NCBI GenBank assembly: GCA_024195585.1
Contig: SWBL01000099.1
Location: 85,196 to 149,195 of the forward strand
Reading direction: 5' to 3'
Source of the DNA: Aureobasidium sp. EXF-3400
Taxonomy: Eukaryota > Ascomycota > Dothideomycetes > Dothideales > Saccotheciaceae
Length of the DNA: 64,000 nt
The notes under the pieces are model-generated. The model saw only the letters and a program-made list of their open reading frames with translations, did no database searches and was not told the origin of the DNA. The translations under genes were made by a program, and so were the position numbers. This document shows, piece after piece, positions 1-10,868 of this stretch; the first letter of the stretch is position 1; every line of letters begins with the position of its first letter.

Positions 1-388
1 AGCGTATGAAACTTCTTCCACCCTTCATGTAAACTTCCATCGTACCACGACTATAGCAAAGAGCAAAAGTGTATGGCTACAAAAAGGCATGAATGTGTTA
101 GGAAATAGAGGTGTGGCCCCAGCGAGCCGATCTTGGAACACACGCGAGATGGACCTGACGGGCGAGGCGGCGCTGCTCGCTCGAGTCGCCAGAACGGCCG
201 CTGCCACCAGAGATGTACTTGTGCCAGGTGATGCGCTCGTCCTGCTGCTAGATGGCTCATACAGATCATAAGTTGCTCGCTTCTCAGTGGACATTATGAT
301 AGCATTGTGCATGTTTCATAAAAGATGCTTTAAGATACTTCTTGCTATGCTCATCCCAAACAACCAATCCTAGAAACTACAAACCTCC
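1..388. other. 3' flank of DPL1
   Basis: This stretch follows the DPL1 stop codon and runs to the window edge. Short overlapping frames exist on both strands but none resembles a known protein or has a convincing splice structure. I see nothing else here. Confidence 0.5.
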
Positions 389-2122
389 TCAAGCCTTGTA
401 CAAGCAATCCAAAAATCCAGCTGCTAGATCCTCTACCACACTCTTGTCAGGCAAAGCGCCAGCAACACCATACAACGCAGCTGCATCTCCCTTCTTCAGA
501 GGTTTACTCTTTCCCTCCAGAACAGCTTGTCGTTGCTTCTCTCTTTCCTCTTGCACACAAGCTTCCAAGTCATTGAGCAACTCGTCAACTACAGGCACAA
601 TAGGCAGAGTGACAGCAACATGAATGGCAGCAGGGTCTTGCAGAGCGTTTAAGTGCCAGCCCTTGCCACTCATGCCATCAGCAATATTGTAGATATCCAA
701 GGTGTCAGAGGAGAAGGCTACAACACTGACAAGAGGTTTGCCAAGGATGTAAAGGTCTGATCGTAAAGTATCGCGGCTGCGAAGCCCTTCGGCGAGTTTC
801 TTTGCTGCGCCCACGATGCTGTGGCAGGACGAGATGTAGCCTTGCTCGCCGACACTCATCATGCTTGCCCAACAACCCGCAATCAGCGCGCCAGGACGGG
901 ACCCAGCCATAGACGGAGAAGCATACACGCCTCCGCTCCAATCAGGACTGATAAAGTATTGATACTTGCGCAGCGAAGCGTTGCGGTATAGTAAAGTGCT
1001 GTTTCCCTTTGGTGCAAAGCCGTATTTGTGCGTGTCGCAGGAAATGGAAGTCACACCTTTGACGCGGAAGTCGAAGGGTTCGGTGGCGTAGCCTGCGCGC
1101 TCGAGGAAGGGCACCAGGAAGGAACCGAGGCAGCAGTCGACGTGGAGAGGGATGTTTCTTCGCAGTGCCAGGCGCGAGAGACCGGGAATGTCGTCGATGA
1201 TGCCGTGAGGGAAGTTGGGGGCGCTGCCGACGAGGAGGATAGTATTGCTATTCAGAAGACGCGCAACGTGAGCAAGGGAGGCCTTGTAGGTAGGTGCTGG
1301 GCAAGGCACGTAGTGGACGGTGATCTTGAAATAGGCGGCTGCCTTTCGGAAGGCAGTGTGTGCTGTCTCGGGCAGGATGATCTCAGGCTTGGTGACACCA
1401 CGCTCAATACGAGCCTTTTCTCTGGCACTGAGCACAGCCATGATGATGGACTCTGTGCCTCCGCTGGTTGTAACTCCTGCAGCATCGGCAGGTGCATTGA
1501 ACATGCCCAAGACCATTGCCACGACCTCTGCCTCCATCTTTCTGACTCCAGGGAAGACATCTGGATGGATAGGATTGGCAACGCCGAACTTGCCAAAGGC
1601 CTCCATCTGGAGCTCCTGAAGCTCTTTACCACCGTGGTATACAGCGCCAGAGACTCGTCCATCCTCCCAGCGTGTGTGTTTCATCTCATGCAGCTTCTCC
1701 AGTTCAGCGCGCACTTGATCAGGACCCCATCCCGATGCGGGAAGTGCTGTGTATCTTGTAATGCCAGGACCAGAAGGCACGAGTTTCTTCTCCAGTTCGT
1801 CCAAGGACTGTTTGATTTCGGCTTGCACTTTGCCTCGTACACCTGGCAGCCTCAGGAATATACGGTAGAGCGACTTGCGGATAGCGATGTAGCCCATCTT
1901 TGCGCTAGCGACAGGTCCATAGCCGTAAAGGTGGATGAAAGCTACTCGAGAGTATCGGACGATGAACAACAAAAAGAGCAGATTGCGGAATCTGAGGAGT
2001 AGCAATTGTCAGTAGTTGTTCAGCTCTAGGCTTCGGTTGACGTACAGATCGATGCTTGTCTTTGCGAGCTGCCGTCTCGCAGCCGGCGTGCGGACATCAA
2101 GCAGTGTGATACTAGGGGCCAT
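389..2122 (-). CDS. DPL1: Sphingosine-1-phosphate lyase
   Basis: A PLP-dependent lyase that cleaves phosphorylated long-chain bases to a fatty aldehyde and phosphoethanolamine at the ER, the exit step of sphingolipid breakdown. Two exons are read: 2046..2122 and 389..1991, separated by a 54-nt intron with donor GTACGT, branch TACTGAC and acceptor CAG, giving 559 aa, normal for the family. Residues 1-26 precede a single membrane anchor at about 27-42 (FRNLLFLLFIV). The PLP domain follows, with the SGGTESI motif, HVDCCLGSF, and the Schiff-base lysine in CDTHKYGFAPKG at about residue 348. The start at 2122 was chosen because a Met inside exon 2 (2005) would require reading through the intron and lose the N-terminal segment. 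The sugar transporter upstream lies on the same strand 308 nt away and has no evident functional link. Identification is secure; only the first exon is inferred. Confidence 0.95.
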
Positions 2123-2430
2123 GATTGTCACCACCTTTGAGTCGGATAGTCAAAGAGCCATATCGAAGGGCAGCAAACAGGGATAAATATCGTAATTGCT
2201 GCATGCTAACCTGGACCCCGCTTGTCGAACCATCCGTCATCGCCTCGTGCCCTCCAGGGTCCGCTACCAACACGCAAACCATGCCCATTCTGGTCATGCT
2301 TGCGAAACTCTCATATATCCATTCGAAACATGTCGCCTTCAACAACCAGTCCTTTACAAGTTCAAATCCTCTCGGCGCTTCACATTCCAATTCATAATCG
2401 TGTCATTAAATACATTTTGAAGCCTCAGCC
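2123..2430. other. Short spacer between two minus-strand genes
   Basis: It holds the 3' end of the sugar transporter transcript and the promoter of DPL1. No gene or clear regulatory motif was recognised. Confidence 0.5.
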
Positions 2431-4279
2431 TCAATTCCCTTGCGCCTTTCGCTCCTCTTGCCTCCTCAAGGCACTGACCACTGACCCATTGCGCCGCCCA
2501 TTATCGAATGGATTCGCTACTGTGCTACCAAACTGCCGAGCTGGGACCCTGCGCTCGAACAGATCATCTAGCTCTGCACACGTACGCCCCTTAGGTTCAG
2601 GCAGCCGATAGTATGCCCAGACAATGGTCAAGAAACATATGCCAGCCCAGAACAATCCTGTTTTTGGTCCCCAATTCCATGCTGTAGGGTTGAGCATGTG
2701 CGGCGTGAGTACGTTGTTGATAATGTTTGCGATCAGATACGCGTTTCGTGCTAGCACCATCGTCTTCTGCCGTAACCTGGTTGAAGGAATCTCTGCCACG
2801 AATGCGTAGGTTAGTGGCCCAACTGTAATGTCGTAGACGAAGACGTAGACCAGAAGCAACGCTCCGGTTGCCCATGACCATGGCTGGCTTTTGGGTCCTA
2901 CACCGATGAACCCAATGATGAGTAACAGAATCATCATGAAGACCTGTCCCACGAGGAATAATGTTCGTCGTCCGACCCAAGGTATTAGACCCCATGCGAT
3001 AAAAACCCCGACAGCACCCAGTCCGTATTGTGCCATTGATAGGTCGAAAGAATAAGACGTATTCAGTCCAGCGCGTTCGAAAAAGTATGACGAGAATGCC
3101 ATGATGCCTCCTCCACAGAGGATCTGAATCATCCAGACCATGCAACAGATCTCAGTGCGACGGAGCTCGATGCCCTTGAAGCAGTCCACATATGACGTTC
3201 CAAGCGTGACTTGTTTCTCCATCTCGTTGGTGTGTATTATGGCTGCCACTGCTTTCTGGCTGTCGAATGCCTTTTGGCCTTGTCTGCTCGTCAAGCGGTT
3301 CAATGATCTCTCCGCATCGTCGACGCGACCTTGTCGGACCAGCCACCAAGGACTTTCTGGCGCGAGGAACATGCCCACAGCCAGTGGAATGGGCCACACC
3401 CACTGCAAAGCATATGGGATCCTGTATCCCCATTCGTCGGTCCGGTCGACGAGCGCTCGGAGTACTCCAGAGCCTATTATCTGGCCCATGACCTAGCTTG
3501 CGTCAGTCGGACCGTGTAATATCAAGCATGAACATACATACCCAGCATAGATTTACATAACAGGTAAGATACGGTCGTAATTCCATCGGCACCACCTCAG
3601 CAGCATACGAAGGAGTAATGGTCTGGAATACACCCCTAGGAAGTGAGTTAGCAAAGTACGAGCAGATCCTCCAGCTTCCAACCACTTACCAAGGTATACC
3701 ACAAAGGATCTGACCAACAAGAAGTACATGAACATTAGGAGAAAAGAAAGTAATAAATATAAAGCATGTCTAAATCACAATTAGCGGGCTGACCCTCGAT
3801 TAGGCGACGCCAGATACTCACTATGAGGGCTAAGGCGCCAATGATTGTCCAGCGCTGGCCATACTTGTCTGCAAAGATACCGGTCAAGGCAAGACCAATC
3901 ATCTCGCCAATACAAGTGCCGTTAGTGAGACCTGTCTGCCAAGCTGCGGTGAGTTGATAACTTCCATCCGCGGTAAGGTGACCATATTTCTTGGAGAAGG
4001 CTGGGAAGGCAAAGAAACTGAAGATGACCTAGGAAACATGAGCTTTGTGCTTGAGCACAGCAAATTTAGACTGACCGCCAAGTCATAGCCTTCCATGACT
4101 AAACACGTTGAAGCCAGAATAGACCAACCTATGGCTTTCGGATACATCTTGATGGCCGACCATAGGTTCATTGAATGTTCTTGATCAAGAGCATCTCGGG
4201 CTCTATCCAGAACGAGATGTGCGTCTCCTTCCGATCCTGTTGAGCCCGACCCTCGTCGCTCGCGCAGAGAGGCCGACAT
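2431..4279 (-). CDS. MFS sugar transporter, maltose/alpha-glucoside permease-like
   Basis: A plasma-membrane proton/sugar symporter of the major facilitator superfamily. Five exons are read: 4076..4279, 3822..4028, 3690..3769, 3542..3635 and 2431..3492. The introns are 47-56 nt, each with a GT donor and TAG acceptor, and the joined product is 548 aa. About 60 cytoplasmic residues precede the first membrane span. Sugar-porter signatures appear in order: [15 protein letters not shown] in span 1, FADKYGQRW in the 2-3 loop, the [12 protein letters not shown] motif before the central loop, [11 protein letters not shown] in the 8-9 loop, and [15 protein letters not shown] after the last span. The GYDLA and PESPWW forms resemble fungal alpha-glucoside/maltose permeases more than hexose transporters, but substrate cannot be assigned from sequence. 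It is divergent from the polymerase iota gene across about 860 bp. No maltase or other sugar gene lies nearby, so this is not a MAL cluster. Confidence 0.9.
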
Positions 4280-5138
4280 TCGACTGCGTAGAACTCAGTA
4301 ATTACTCCAAATATGTTGTAGTGATCGAGTCTGTTCGTACCAATCCGTCTTGTCTGTAGGTTTTTTCCCTACTTGAGCCACATCGTTGAGGTCCTGCATG
4401 GCGACGTATTCTGCTCTTTGACGAGTTTTAGCTGCAACCCGCGACAGAGTATTGACCGCGGGAATCCTACTTGGACGACTCAGCCATGACTGATGCGTCG
4501 ACAGCCAGTGTTGCGCGACGAGCACATGGATCTCAAGGCGAAAAACAGAACGGCAGTGTGAAAAGAGTGATATGTTAGAGAGTTGGTAGGTAGATAGAGA
4601 GGGTCAAGACCGGAACACGGGAACGCGATTGAGACAAGGCAATAAGAGGTGGTTAGGGAATCAGCAGGATACAAATATTCCGCGCAAAGGAACGGCGTGG
4701 CGTGCAACAGACCCCCCAAACTTAGGCCAGTTTAGTGCAATGCGCATGTGCCCCGAGAGTTTAAAGAGATGGACATGCTGCGTGCCCTGGTAGATTGGCT
4801 GGTTCGGTTTATCTGGTCGGTGGTCTCCTGCAAGTAAATCAGGATACACAGCTATGGCGCTTTTCATCGCATTGGGGCAGGTCGTGTCATCAGGCGATTT
4901 CACCCCTTCTCGCGCTTTAGAGGGCCGTTCTAGGCTGGCCCCGGATGAGCCGGTCAAGATGGGATGGGAGCGGGGATTCTCATCGGGGAAAGTGGGAAAG
5001 AGCAGTCTTGGCTCCAATCTCTGGTGCACGGACAGTTCCTGCCTCCACACAGTGCTTTTGAAAGTCAGAGTCAGAAAGCATCTGGCAAGTTTCATGTCCA
5101 ACGTGACAAATGCTATGAGCAAATGTGAAAATGGTACC
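4280..5138. other. Divergent promoter region, sugar transporter and polymerase iota
   Basis: About 860 bp between two divergently transcribed genes. A 220-codon minus-strand frame (4661..5323) is open here but overlaps the first coding exons of the polymerase and is low-complexity in composition, so I treat it as chance. In-frame ATG codons at 5094 and 5115 could extend the polymerase by 15 or 8 residues. No clear TATA or operator was identified. Confidence 0.5.
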
Positions 5139-7201
5139 ATGCTGTCTATCAAAGGCCAGGTCCCGCCTAGAAAAGATGACAGGGTGATACTGCATTTTGA
5201 CTGTATGTAGATATCCTGCATAGAACAAATAGAACATGCAGCTTGCTGACACTGTCGTCTAAGATGACTGCTTTTATGCTTCTGTCTTCGAAGCTGAGAA
5301 TCCAGCCCTGAAGGACAAGCCACTTGCTGTACAGCAAAAACAAATCATAGTAAACCAGCCAATACACAGCTTTGTGATGTGTCCTTGGACAACATACAAC
5401 AGGGAACTGATTGAGAGATGAACAGGTCACATGTAATTACGAAGCCCGGCGGAGAGGGCTGCGCAAATTACAACTCATCAAGGAGGCCAGAGAGCTATGT
5501 CCAGATGTGATCATCGTACTCGGTGAAGACATCAGCCGTTTTCGAGATGCAAGCAAGATGCTATACCAGTTCCTTCGAAGCTTTTCCTGGAACAACAGAG
5601 CAGAGAGACTAGGTTTCGATGAGGTAAAATCTTGTTGACTGATTCAACTTGGACGGCCGTGGCTGAATGTGACTTGTTTTCTACAGGTGTGGCTCGACGT
5701 CACTGACATGATTGAGTACAACATTTCATTGTTGAACCAGCATGATTTGTCGCGATCCTTCTTTGTCTTGCAGAAGGATGACCCAACCCAGGGGTTTGCT
5801 TTCGACGCTACCTGCTACGCGGGTCCTACATATCCGGGCAGTGCATCTACAGATGACGAAGTTCTGTCTCTGAGGCTGAAACTTGGGTCCCACCTCGCAT
5901 TCCACCTCCGTAATGAGCTTGAGAGGAAGAAGGGATACACATCGACTGTCGGCATATCGACCTCCAAGCTGTTGTCCAAGCTGGTTGGCAACATGCACAA
6001 GCCTCGAGACCAAACGACGCTTATACCACCGTACGCTCCTCGAAATGGACAGGTAAGCAACATTGAATCTTTCCTCGGCGACTATGAAATCGGCAAGATC
6101 CCCGGAATTGGATCTAAGCTTGCACAAAAGATACGCCGGCATATCCTGCAACATGAGCCAGATATCGAGAAAGGCCTTGTTTATGGAGAAACCAAGGAGA
6201 AGGTAACCGTAAAAGATGTTCGCCTCGCCGAAGGCCTGGGCCCAGAGACATTGGAGGAGGTACTGGTTGGTCCAGGCTCCCCTCATGGCATTGGAAACAA
6301 GATATGGGCGCTTCTGCATGGTATCGATGATACAAACGTGAGCTTCGCGAAGGCTGTGCCCAGTCAAATATCGATCGAGGACAGCTACATCCGTCTCGAT
6401 ACCTTGCCTGAGGTATTGAAGCAGCTCAAAAAGCTAAGTTGCAGCCTCATAGAACGGATGCGCATAGATCTTGTTACTGCAGATGATGATGAATCTGACC
6501 AGCCTCCACGAGATGGGGAAACTGAGCAAGATCAGAGCCTTGGAGGGAACGTCGCTGACCGTGCACCTGAGCACATGCCGGTCGAGTTGGGATCAGCGCA
6601 ATCGACAAAAGCGAAAGTCAGGCCACCAAGCAAATGGCTCGCTCATCCCAAGACTCTCCGCTTATCTACCAGGCCTCGTCTTCCTCTCAACCCCGACGGT
6701 ACGCGCACGCGAAGTTTCAAGCGCATCTCCCACTCTGCGCCCTTGCCCAATTATGTCCTGTCATTGACAGATACTATTGATGCACTTGCTGAAAGGCTTG
6801 TTCATGAGACACTCATAGGCATGTTTAGAAAGCTACATCCAGAGAAAGCTGGATGGAATCTGAGTCTGGTCAATCTTGCCGTAACAAACATGGCAGAAGC
6901 TGGTGGCGAAAGTAGAACTGCCAATGGTCAAGATATTGGCAGCATGTTCAAACGGCAAGAGACTGTCCACAAGGAGTTTACAGCCTATGCTGATGAGCAA
7001 ATGATACCACAAGCTGAACCAGCCCAGAAGTCAAGTTCAGAAGAGTCCAGCTTCCTGTTGGACTCGAATCACGAGGTGGACGACAATAGCTGGATAGAAG
7101 AAGAGAACGAGGAGGACGAAAGATGTGGCCTTTGTGGCATGTCAGTGCCTTTGTTCGCCATGTCTGCTCATATACGATTCCATGAGGTCGTGGATGAATA
7201 G
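5139..7201 (+). CDS. POLI: Y-family translesion DNA polymerase, iota type
   Basis: An error-prone nuclear polymerase that inserts opposite damaged bases. Four exons are read: 5139..5202, 5264..5349, 5426..5623 and 5687..7201, giving 620 aa. The palm begins VILHFDYDCFYASVF (residues 17-31; metal-binding Asp at 21), followed by KDKPLAVQQKQIIVTCNYEA, GEDISRFRDAS, and RLGFDEVWLDVTDMIEYN with catalytic Asp115 and Glu116. The FDE plus LDVTDM arrangement and VTCNYEAR fit polymerase iota rather than eta. A helix-hairpin-helix-like GKIPGIGSKLA lies at about 255 and the little-finger region near 330-470. The last 30 residues hold CGLCGMSVPLFAMSAHIRFH, a UBZ-like zinc finger expected to bind ubiquitinated PCNA. 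Start 5139 is the Met nearest the conserved block; 5094 or 5115 would add a few residues. Baker's yeast has only the eta-type Rad30, so this is a filamentous-fungal retention. Confidence 0.92.
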
Positions 7202-7659
7202 GCAGTTGTGTCTACAGCAACTGTCGTTCATGCTTACTGTTGGCGTCGTTACGCCTTTGAGCTTGTTCGAGTGACCATCACTCTCACATTATAGGTTAGT
7301 ATGAATCTTGACGAATCGAGGTAGGCAGTGGTGCTGGCGGTGGTCATACCTCAATAATGAGGCTTTCTGCACAGAAGTGTACAACAGACCCACGGCTACA
7401 TTGTCTAAAAGTGCTTCGATATAGAGGCTACCTTGGTCTGGACTCGACCACTTCCATACTACAGCCTTTGCAGGATTCATTTCGTTTGAGAGTCTTCCGA
7501 GAGGTTCCGGAATAGCCTCGTTGATGTTGTGAACATCCACCTGCGCGCAGCCGTATCTTTCACATACGAATCGACTGTGAACTATCCCACCTACAAATTC
7601 AACCATCACCTTTACTTGTCTCCGAAAACCAACTCTGTCCACGACTAGCTGTCGACAAC
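7202..7659. other. Spacer between polymerase iota and zinc-finger gene
   Basis: Contains the 3' end of the polymerase transcript and the promoter of the next plus-strand gene. A 117-codon minus-strand frame (7289..7642) crosses it and looks like no protein I know. Nothing else recognised. Confidence 0.5.
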
Positions 7660-9292
7660 ATGCCTTGCAGAGATGAGACCCACGAACACGAGTGGCCGAC
7701 CGAAGGCACTCTCCACATCTGCAGATGCGAGATCTTCTGTGGTTACTGTGACGGAGAAGATGCCAAAGTGGTATACAATTACCCTTGGCACCTGCGCGAC
7801 CATATCAGAAAAGTGCACGCCCGCGCACAGGGTCTGTCTATCACAGTAAGCCCTCAGCCTCCTAAGCTGTGAGTATTCGAACCGACGCACATCGGTCTTC
7901 CAACAACTGACATGACCCAGCCACAAATCAGTCAAGCGTAAACATGCAGAGGTGGAGAAGAGCGACACTGATGAAAACGAAGACGAGGACGAAGAGTCTG
8001 AAAAGAACGAATCTTCTGGAAGCGAGTACCAAGAAGACCAGAAGAAGAAAGGGAAGGGCAAGGCAAAGATTGGATCTCTTGCCAGAGCACCTTCTGACCC
8101 CTTTATTGCAAATGGTACAGAGGATGCCAGTCCAGGTACCGCACCTCTTCGTCTTCGCGCTAAGCCTGCTGGCAAATCCAAGAAGAGTCCCATGGAGGGC
8201 CATGCCGCTTCTTACAAGCCAGTTGGACCATCGTCACCCAAGCGCCCCGAACAGTCAACCGCCATGGGACCCCCACCTAGAGTTCCTGTGAACAATTCTA
8301 CTGGACCTGCTCTTATGTAAGCGTTCTTCTCAGTCACGGATTTGATGGGTCATGATCTAACACTTTTCAGGCCGCCCCAACAGCTGTATCTTCAGCGTAT
8401 GCAAAATCTCGCAAGAGCCTCCAGTGCACACCCGAGCACTAATAGTCCAGGACTTGCAAGTCACCCTCAGCAGGTTGCCAACAATGGACAGCCTACTGCT
8501 GGTAATGCGAGACTCCCTGGTGGTACCATGGATCCTCCTAATGGAACCTTGGGTCCTTCGCCAATCCCTCGCCATGTGCCTATGCCTGGCCAGACTTACG
8601 GTCGCGTCAATCCCGCTACCGGCCAACCCATGCTTCCCACTCACCTACCAGGCGAAGTCCCTCAGTCCCAGTCCGCCATCAGAGACTTCTACACCTCGCA
8701 CCCTCACCACATCGCCCCAGCCATCGGTCCTCCTAACCACCAACGTCTTCGCGGCTTGACCACCCACATGCTCAGTCATGCAAACATGACTGAACAAAGC
8801 GTCATCAACCACTATCAGCAAGAAATCGAGTACATCCGCAGCTTGCAGACCACCCGTCTGATGACCACATTCCAAGAACAGATGTATGGTGCTATTGGGC
8901 AGCAGATGCGTCAACAGTTCATGCAGCCACCGCTCGAATTGGAGGCCTTTTTCTTCCGTGTTGTTGAGCATACCTTGATGCGCTATGGTTTGATTCGTGC
9001 TCCTCCTCTGCCACAGGAGAATCAAGTGCCTGGTGGTGCTCAGTTTGGACAGCAGCAGGGTGTTCAAGCTCGTGACTTGCGTCACGGCCAGCAGCACCCG
9101 GGCCAGGCTCAGCAGATGGGAGGAGGTCAGAACATCGGTCAACAACCCCCACGTGTAGTCGCTGGTGGCCAGCAATCTACTGCTCAGCCACTTATGGCAC
9201 AGCAAGCTGGTTCTCGTGAACCCGCTCAGGACAACCAGACCGCCGTGCCCGGTCAGCAGCAGCAGGCGGCACAGGTCAAGCCGCAGCCCTGA
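7660..9292 (+). CDS. Uncharacterised C2H2-like zinc-finger, Gln/Pro-rich protein
   Basis: I do not recognise this protein. Three exons are read (7660..7868, 7921..8316, 8371..9292), with introns of 52 and 54 nt, giving 508 aa. The N-terminus is rich in His and Cys: C21-x-C23, then FCGYC (Cys27, Cys30) followed by 13 residues and H44-x3-H48-x4-H53, compatible with one C2H2 zinc finger. A charged acidic-then-basic stretch follows (about 80-120: ENEDEDEESEKNE, KKKGKGKAK), resembling a nuclear localisation region. The middle is rich in Pro, Gly and His, and a more ordered helical block lies near 335-410 (HMLSHANMTEQSVINHYQQE onward). The C-terminus is Gln-rich (VPGQQQQAAQ). This composition suggests a nuclear transcription or chromatin protein, but that is inference only. 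The single finger plus low-complexity layout could also fit an RNA-binding protein. Confidence 0.75.
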
Positions 9293-10029
9293 TTGTCCTC
9301 GATCCACGGACCTCGAACCTGTCAAAAAGCACCAACTCCAAGCAAACGCCTACTTTTTGGTAGCTCTGTAAAAACACACTGACGGAAACGGCAAACAATG
9401 AAAGACCAGTGAGAAGACGAACAGCAAAGGACTAGTGGCAAAGAGAAATGTCTCAATAATGGTAATACAAAAGATTAAGTAGTTGTCATAGAAATGGAAA
9501 ACATGTCAGCTCCAAAATCTCAAACCTTGCACCCATAGAGATAGAACTCCTGCATAGCAGACGAGCTCCGAGTACAAAGCAAGCGGAAAAAGAAAGCTAC
9601 ATCCATGTCGTTCCGTCGGAAGTGCCAACAGACGACCGGGTTTTTCTCGGGCAGAGAATTGATACGCATTTTAGTTATAGTGAATCAACTTGTGCGCCGT
9701 CCTGATAGCTGCCCTTGGTGTGAATATTGAAATGGAGGATTTGTGGGTGGAAAATGACAGATGGAAGGAGATTGAAACAAACCTAAAGCTCGCGTCTTTG
9801 TACTATGGCCAGAACGGAGCTCTTACGAGACAGCCTGTGTAACGCTTGCAAGCATGGACATCGGACCGTCGTGTAACAACGCACAGAGCTACCAGTAGCT
9901 CGAGGGGGTCAGCAAGAGAATTGGGCAATGAGATTATGTCCTCAATAATGGATGCTATCGACAGTAGAAAAGAGGATCTGCTGCCCAAAAAGCCAAAGCT
10001 GAATTGATTCGTTACGCATAAGGTAGCGT
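9293..10029. other. Convergent 3' region
   Basis: About 740 bp between the stop codons of the zinc-finger gene (plus) and COX12 (minus). It should hold both 3' UTRs. No coding potential, RNA gene or notable repeat was recognised. Confidence 0.5.
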
Positions 10030-10601
10030 TTACTCTTCCAGGTTGGTAGGGAAGGTGCCGTTCTCTGTGCGACGCAATGAGGCTGTGTTCTCGACGTGTA
10101 GTTGGCTAGATACTCACCACGCTGGTCGTCCCATCTTGCGGCCCACGAGCTGGGGCAGAGAGATCTGTAGGCGAGGAAGAACTGGGTACGCGTCAGAACA
10201 AGAATTACGACGTAGTTGTAGACTGAGAGGGGCATGTACCTGGCGGCAAGGCTTGAAGTCCTCACCCTTGGCCAGGATGCACTTGTGGTAGTCGACGTAG
10301 TTCTGCCAGCAGTGCTTGGTCTGGTTCTGGTTGGGGAAGCGCGCATCGAAGCCTGGGGGGCGTGTCAATTGGTTGCATGTAGCAGAAGGTGTGTATGCTC
10401 GGTAGAAGGATGGAGGAGTGCAGCATCATGTGCAAAGGGTGGAACAGGCGAGGGCAGCGGCGGCGCATGGTATAGGATAAGACGTACCCGCTACAATCAA
10501 TCACGTCAGTCAGCATTCAACTGGATAACCAGGCGTCAGGGCGGATGCGTACCAGTCACGAACTTGAAGGGCATGGTAACTCTGTCCTCATCGTCGGCCA
10601 T
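10030..10601 (-). CDS. COX12: Cytochrome c oxidase subunit VIb
   Basis: A small intermembrane-space subunit of respiratory complex IV. The best model has five exons: 10553..10601, a 3-nt exon 10488..10490, 10240..10352, 10118..10181 and 10030..10064, giving 87 aa, the usual family length. The protein has the twin-cysteine hairpin: [11 protein letters not shown] (C-x9-C) and [12 protein letters not shown] (C-x10-C), preceded by [13 protein letters not shown] and ending [17 protein letters not shown]. These cysteines are oxidised by the Mia40 import pathway. The 3-nt exon (CGG on the coding strand) changes T-G to T-A-G before FDARFP. It is flanked by a 62-nt intron with branch GCTGAC and acceptor TAG, and a 135-nt intron starting GTACGT. 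Skipping it leaves the frame intact (86 aa), so both forms are possible. The gene is head-to-head with the MLRQ-like gene across 267 bp. Confidence 0.93.
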
Positions 10602-10755
10602 TTTTGCGGTGTTGTGATTAGTTGTTGAGGGGAATTGAGGGGAGATGGTCAGTAGGAGAGCTGTGGCAGTCGCGAGCAGCAGAAGTCGTTGTCGTCTTCG
10701 GTCGTACCTGACAGTCTTGGCGTGGTTTCCTCAAGTCCAGTGCCTCGGCGACTTC

Positions 10756-10762
10756 TGATTGG
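10756..10762 (-). promoter_or_regulatory. CCAAT box in the COX12/MLRQ shared promoter
   Basis: The minus strand reads CCAATCA within CAGCCAATCAG, matching the consensus of the HAP/CCAAT-binding complex that activates respiratory genes in fungi. It sits 155 bp from the COX12 start and 107 bp from the MLRQ-like start, between the two divergent genes. Binding is inferred from the motif and the gene context only. Confidence 0.6.
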
Positions 10763-10868
10763 CTGCTCGGCCCCAGCTTCAGTTTGCATCCGCCAGATCG
10801 AAGCTCTGCTGACCTCACGCGGTCTTATACTCTGTTCCTCTCACTTCTTGTCCATACCCCAATTCAGC

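Noticed and set aside
1028..2002. 324-codon plus-strand frame
   Set aside because: It is antisense to the DPL1 PLP domain; the minus strand encodes conserved lyase motifs and the plus product resembles nothing.
4661..5323. 220-codon minus-strand frame
   Set aside because: Antisense to polymerase iota exons 1-2, which carry the conserved catalytic start; composition is chance-like.
8645..9325. 226-codon minus-strand frame
   Set aside because: Antisense to the Gln/Pro-rich region; the long frame is caused by the biased CAG/CCA composition.
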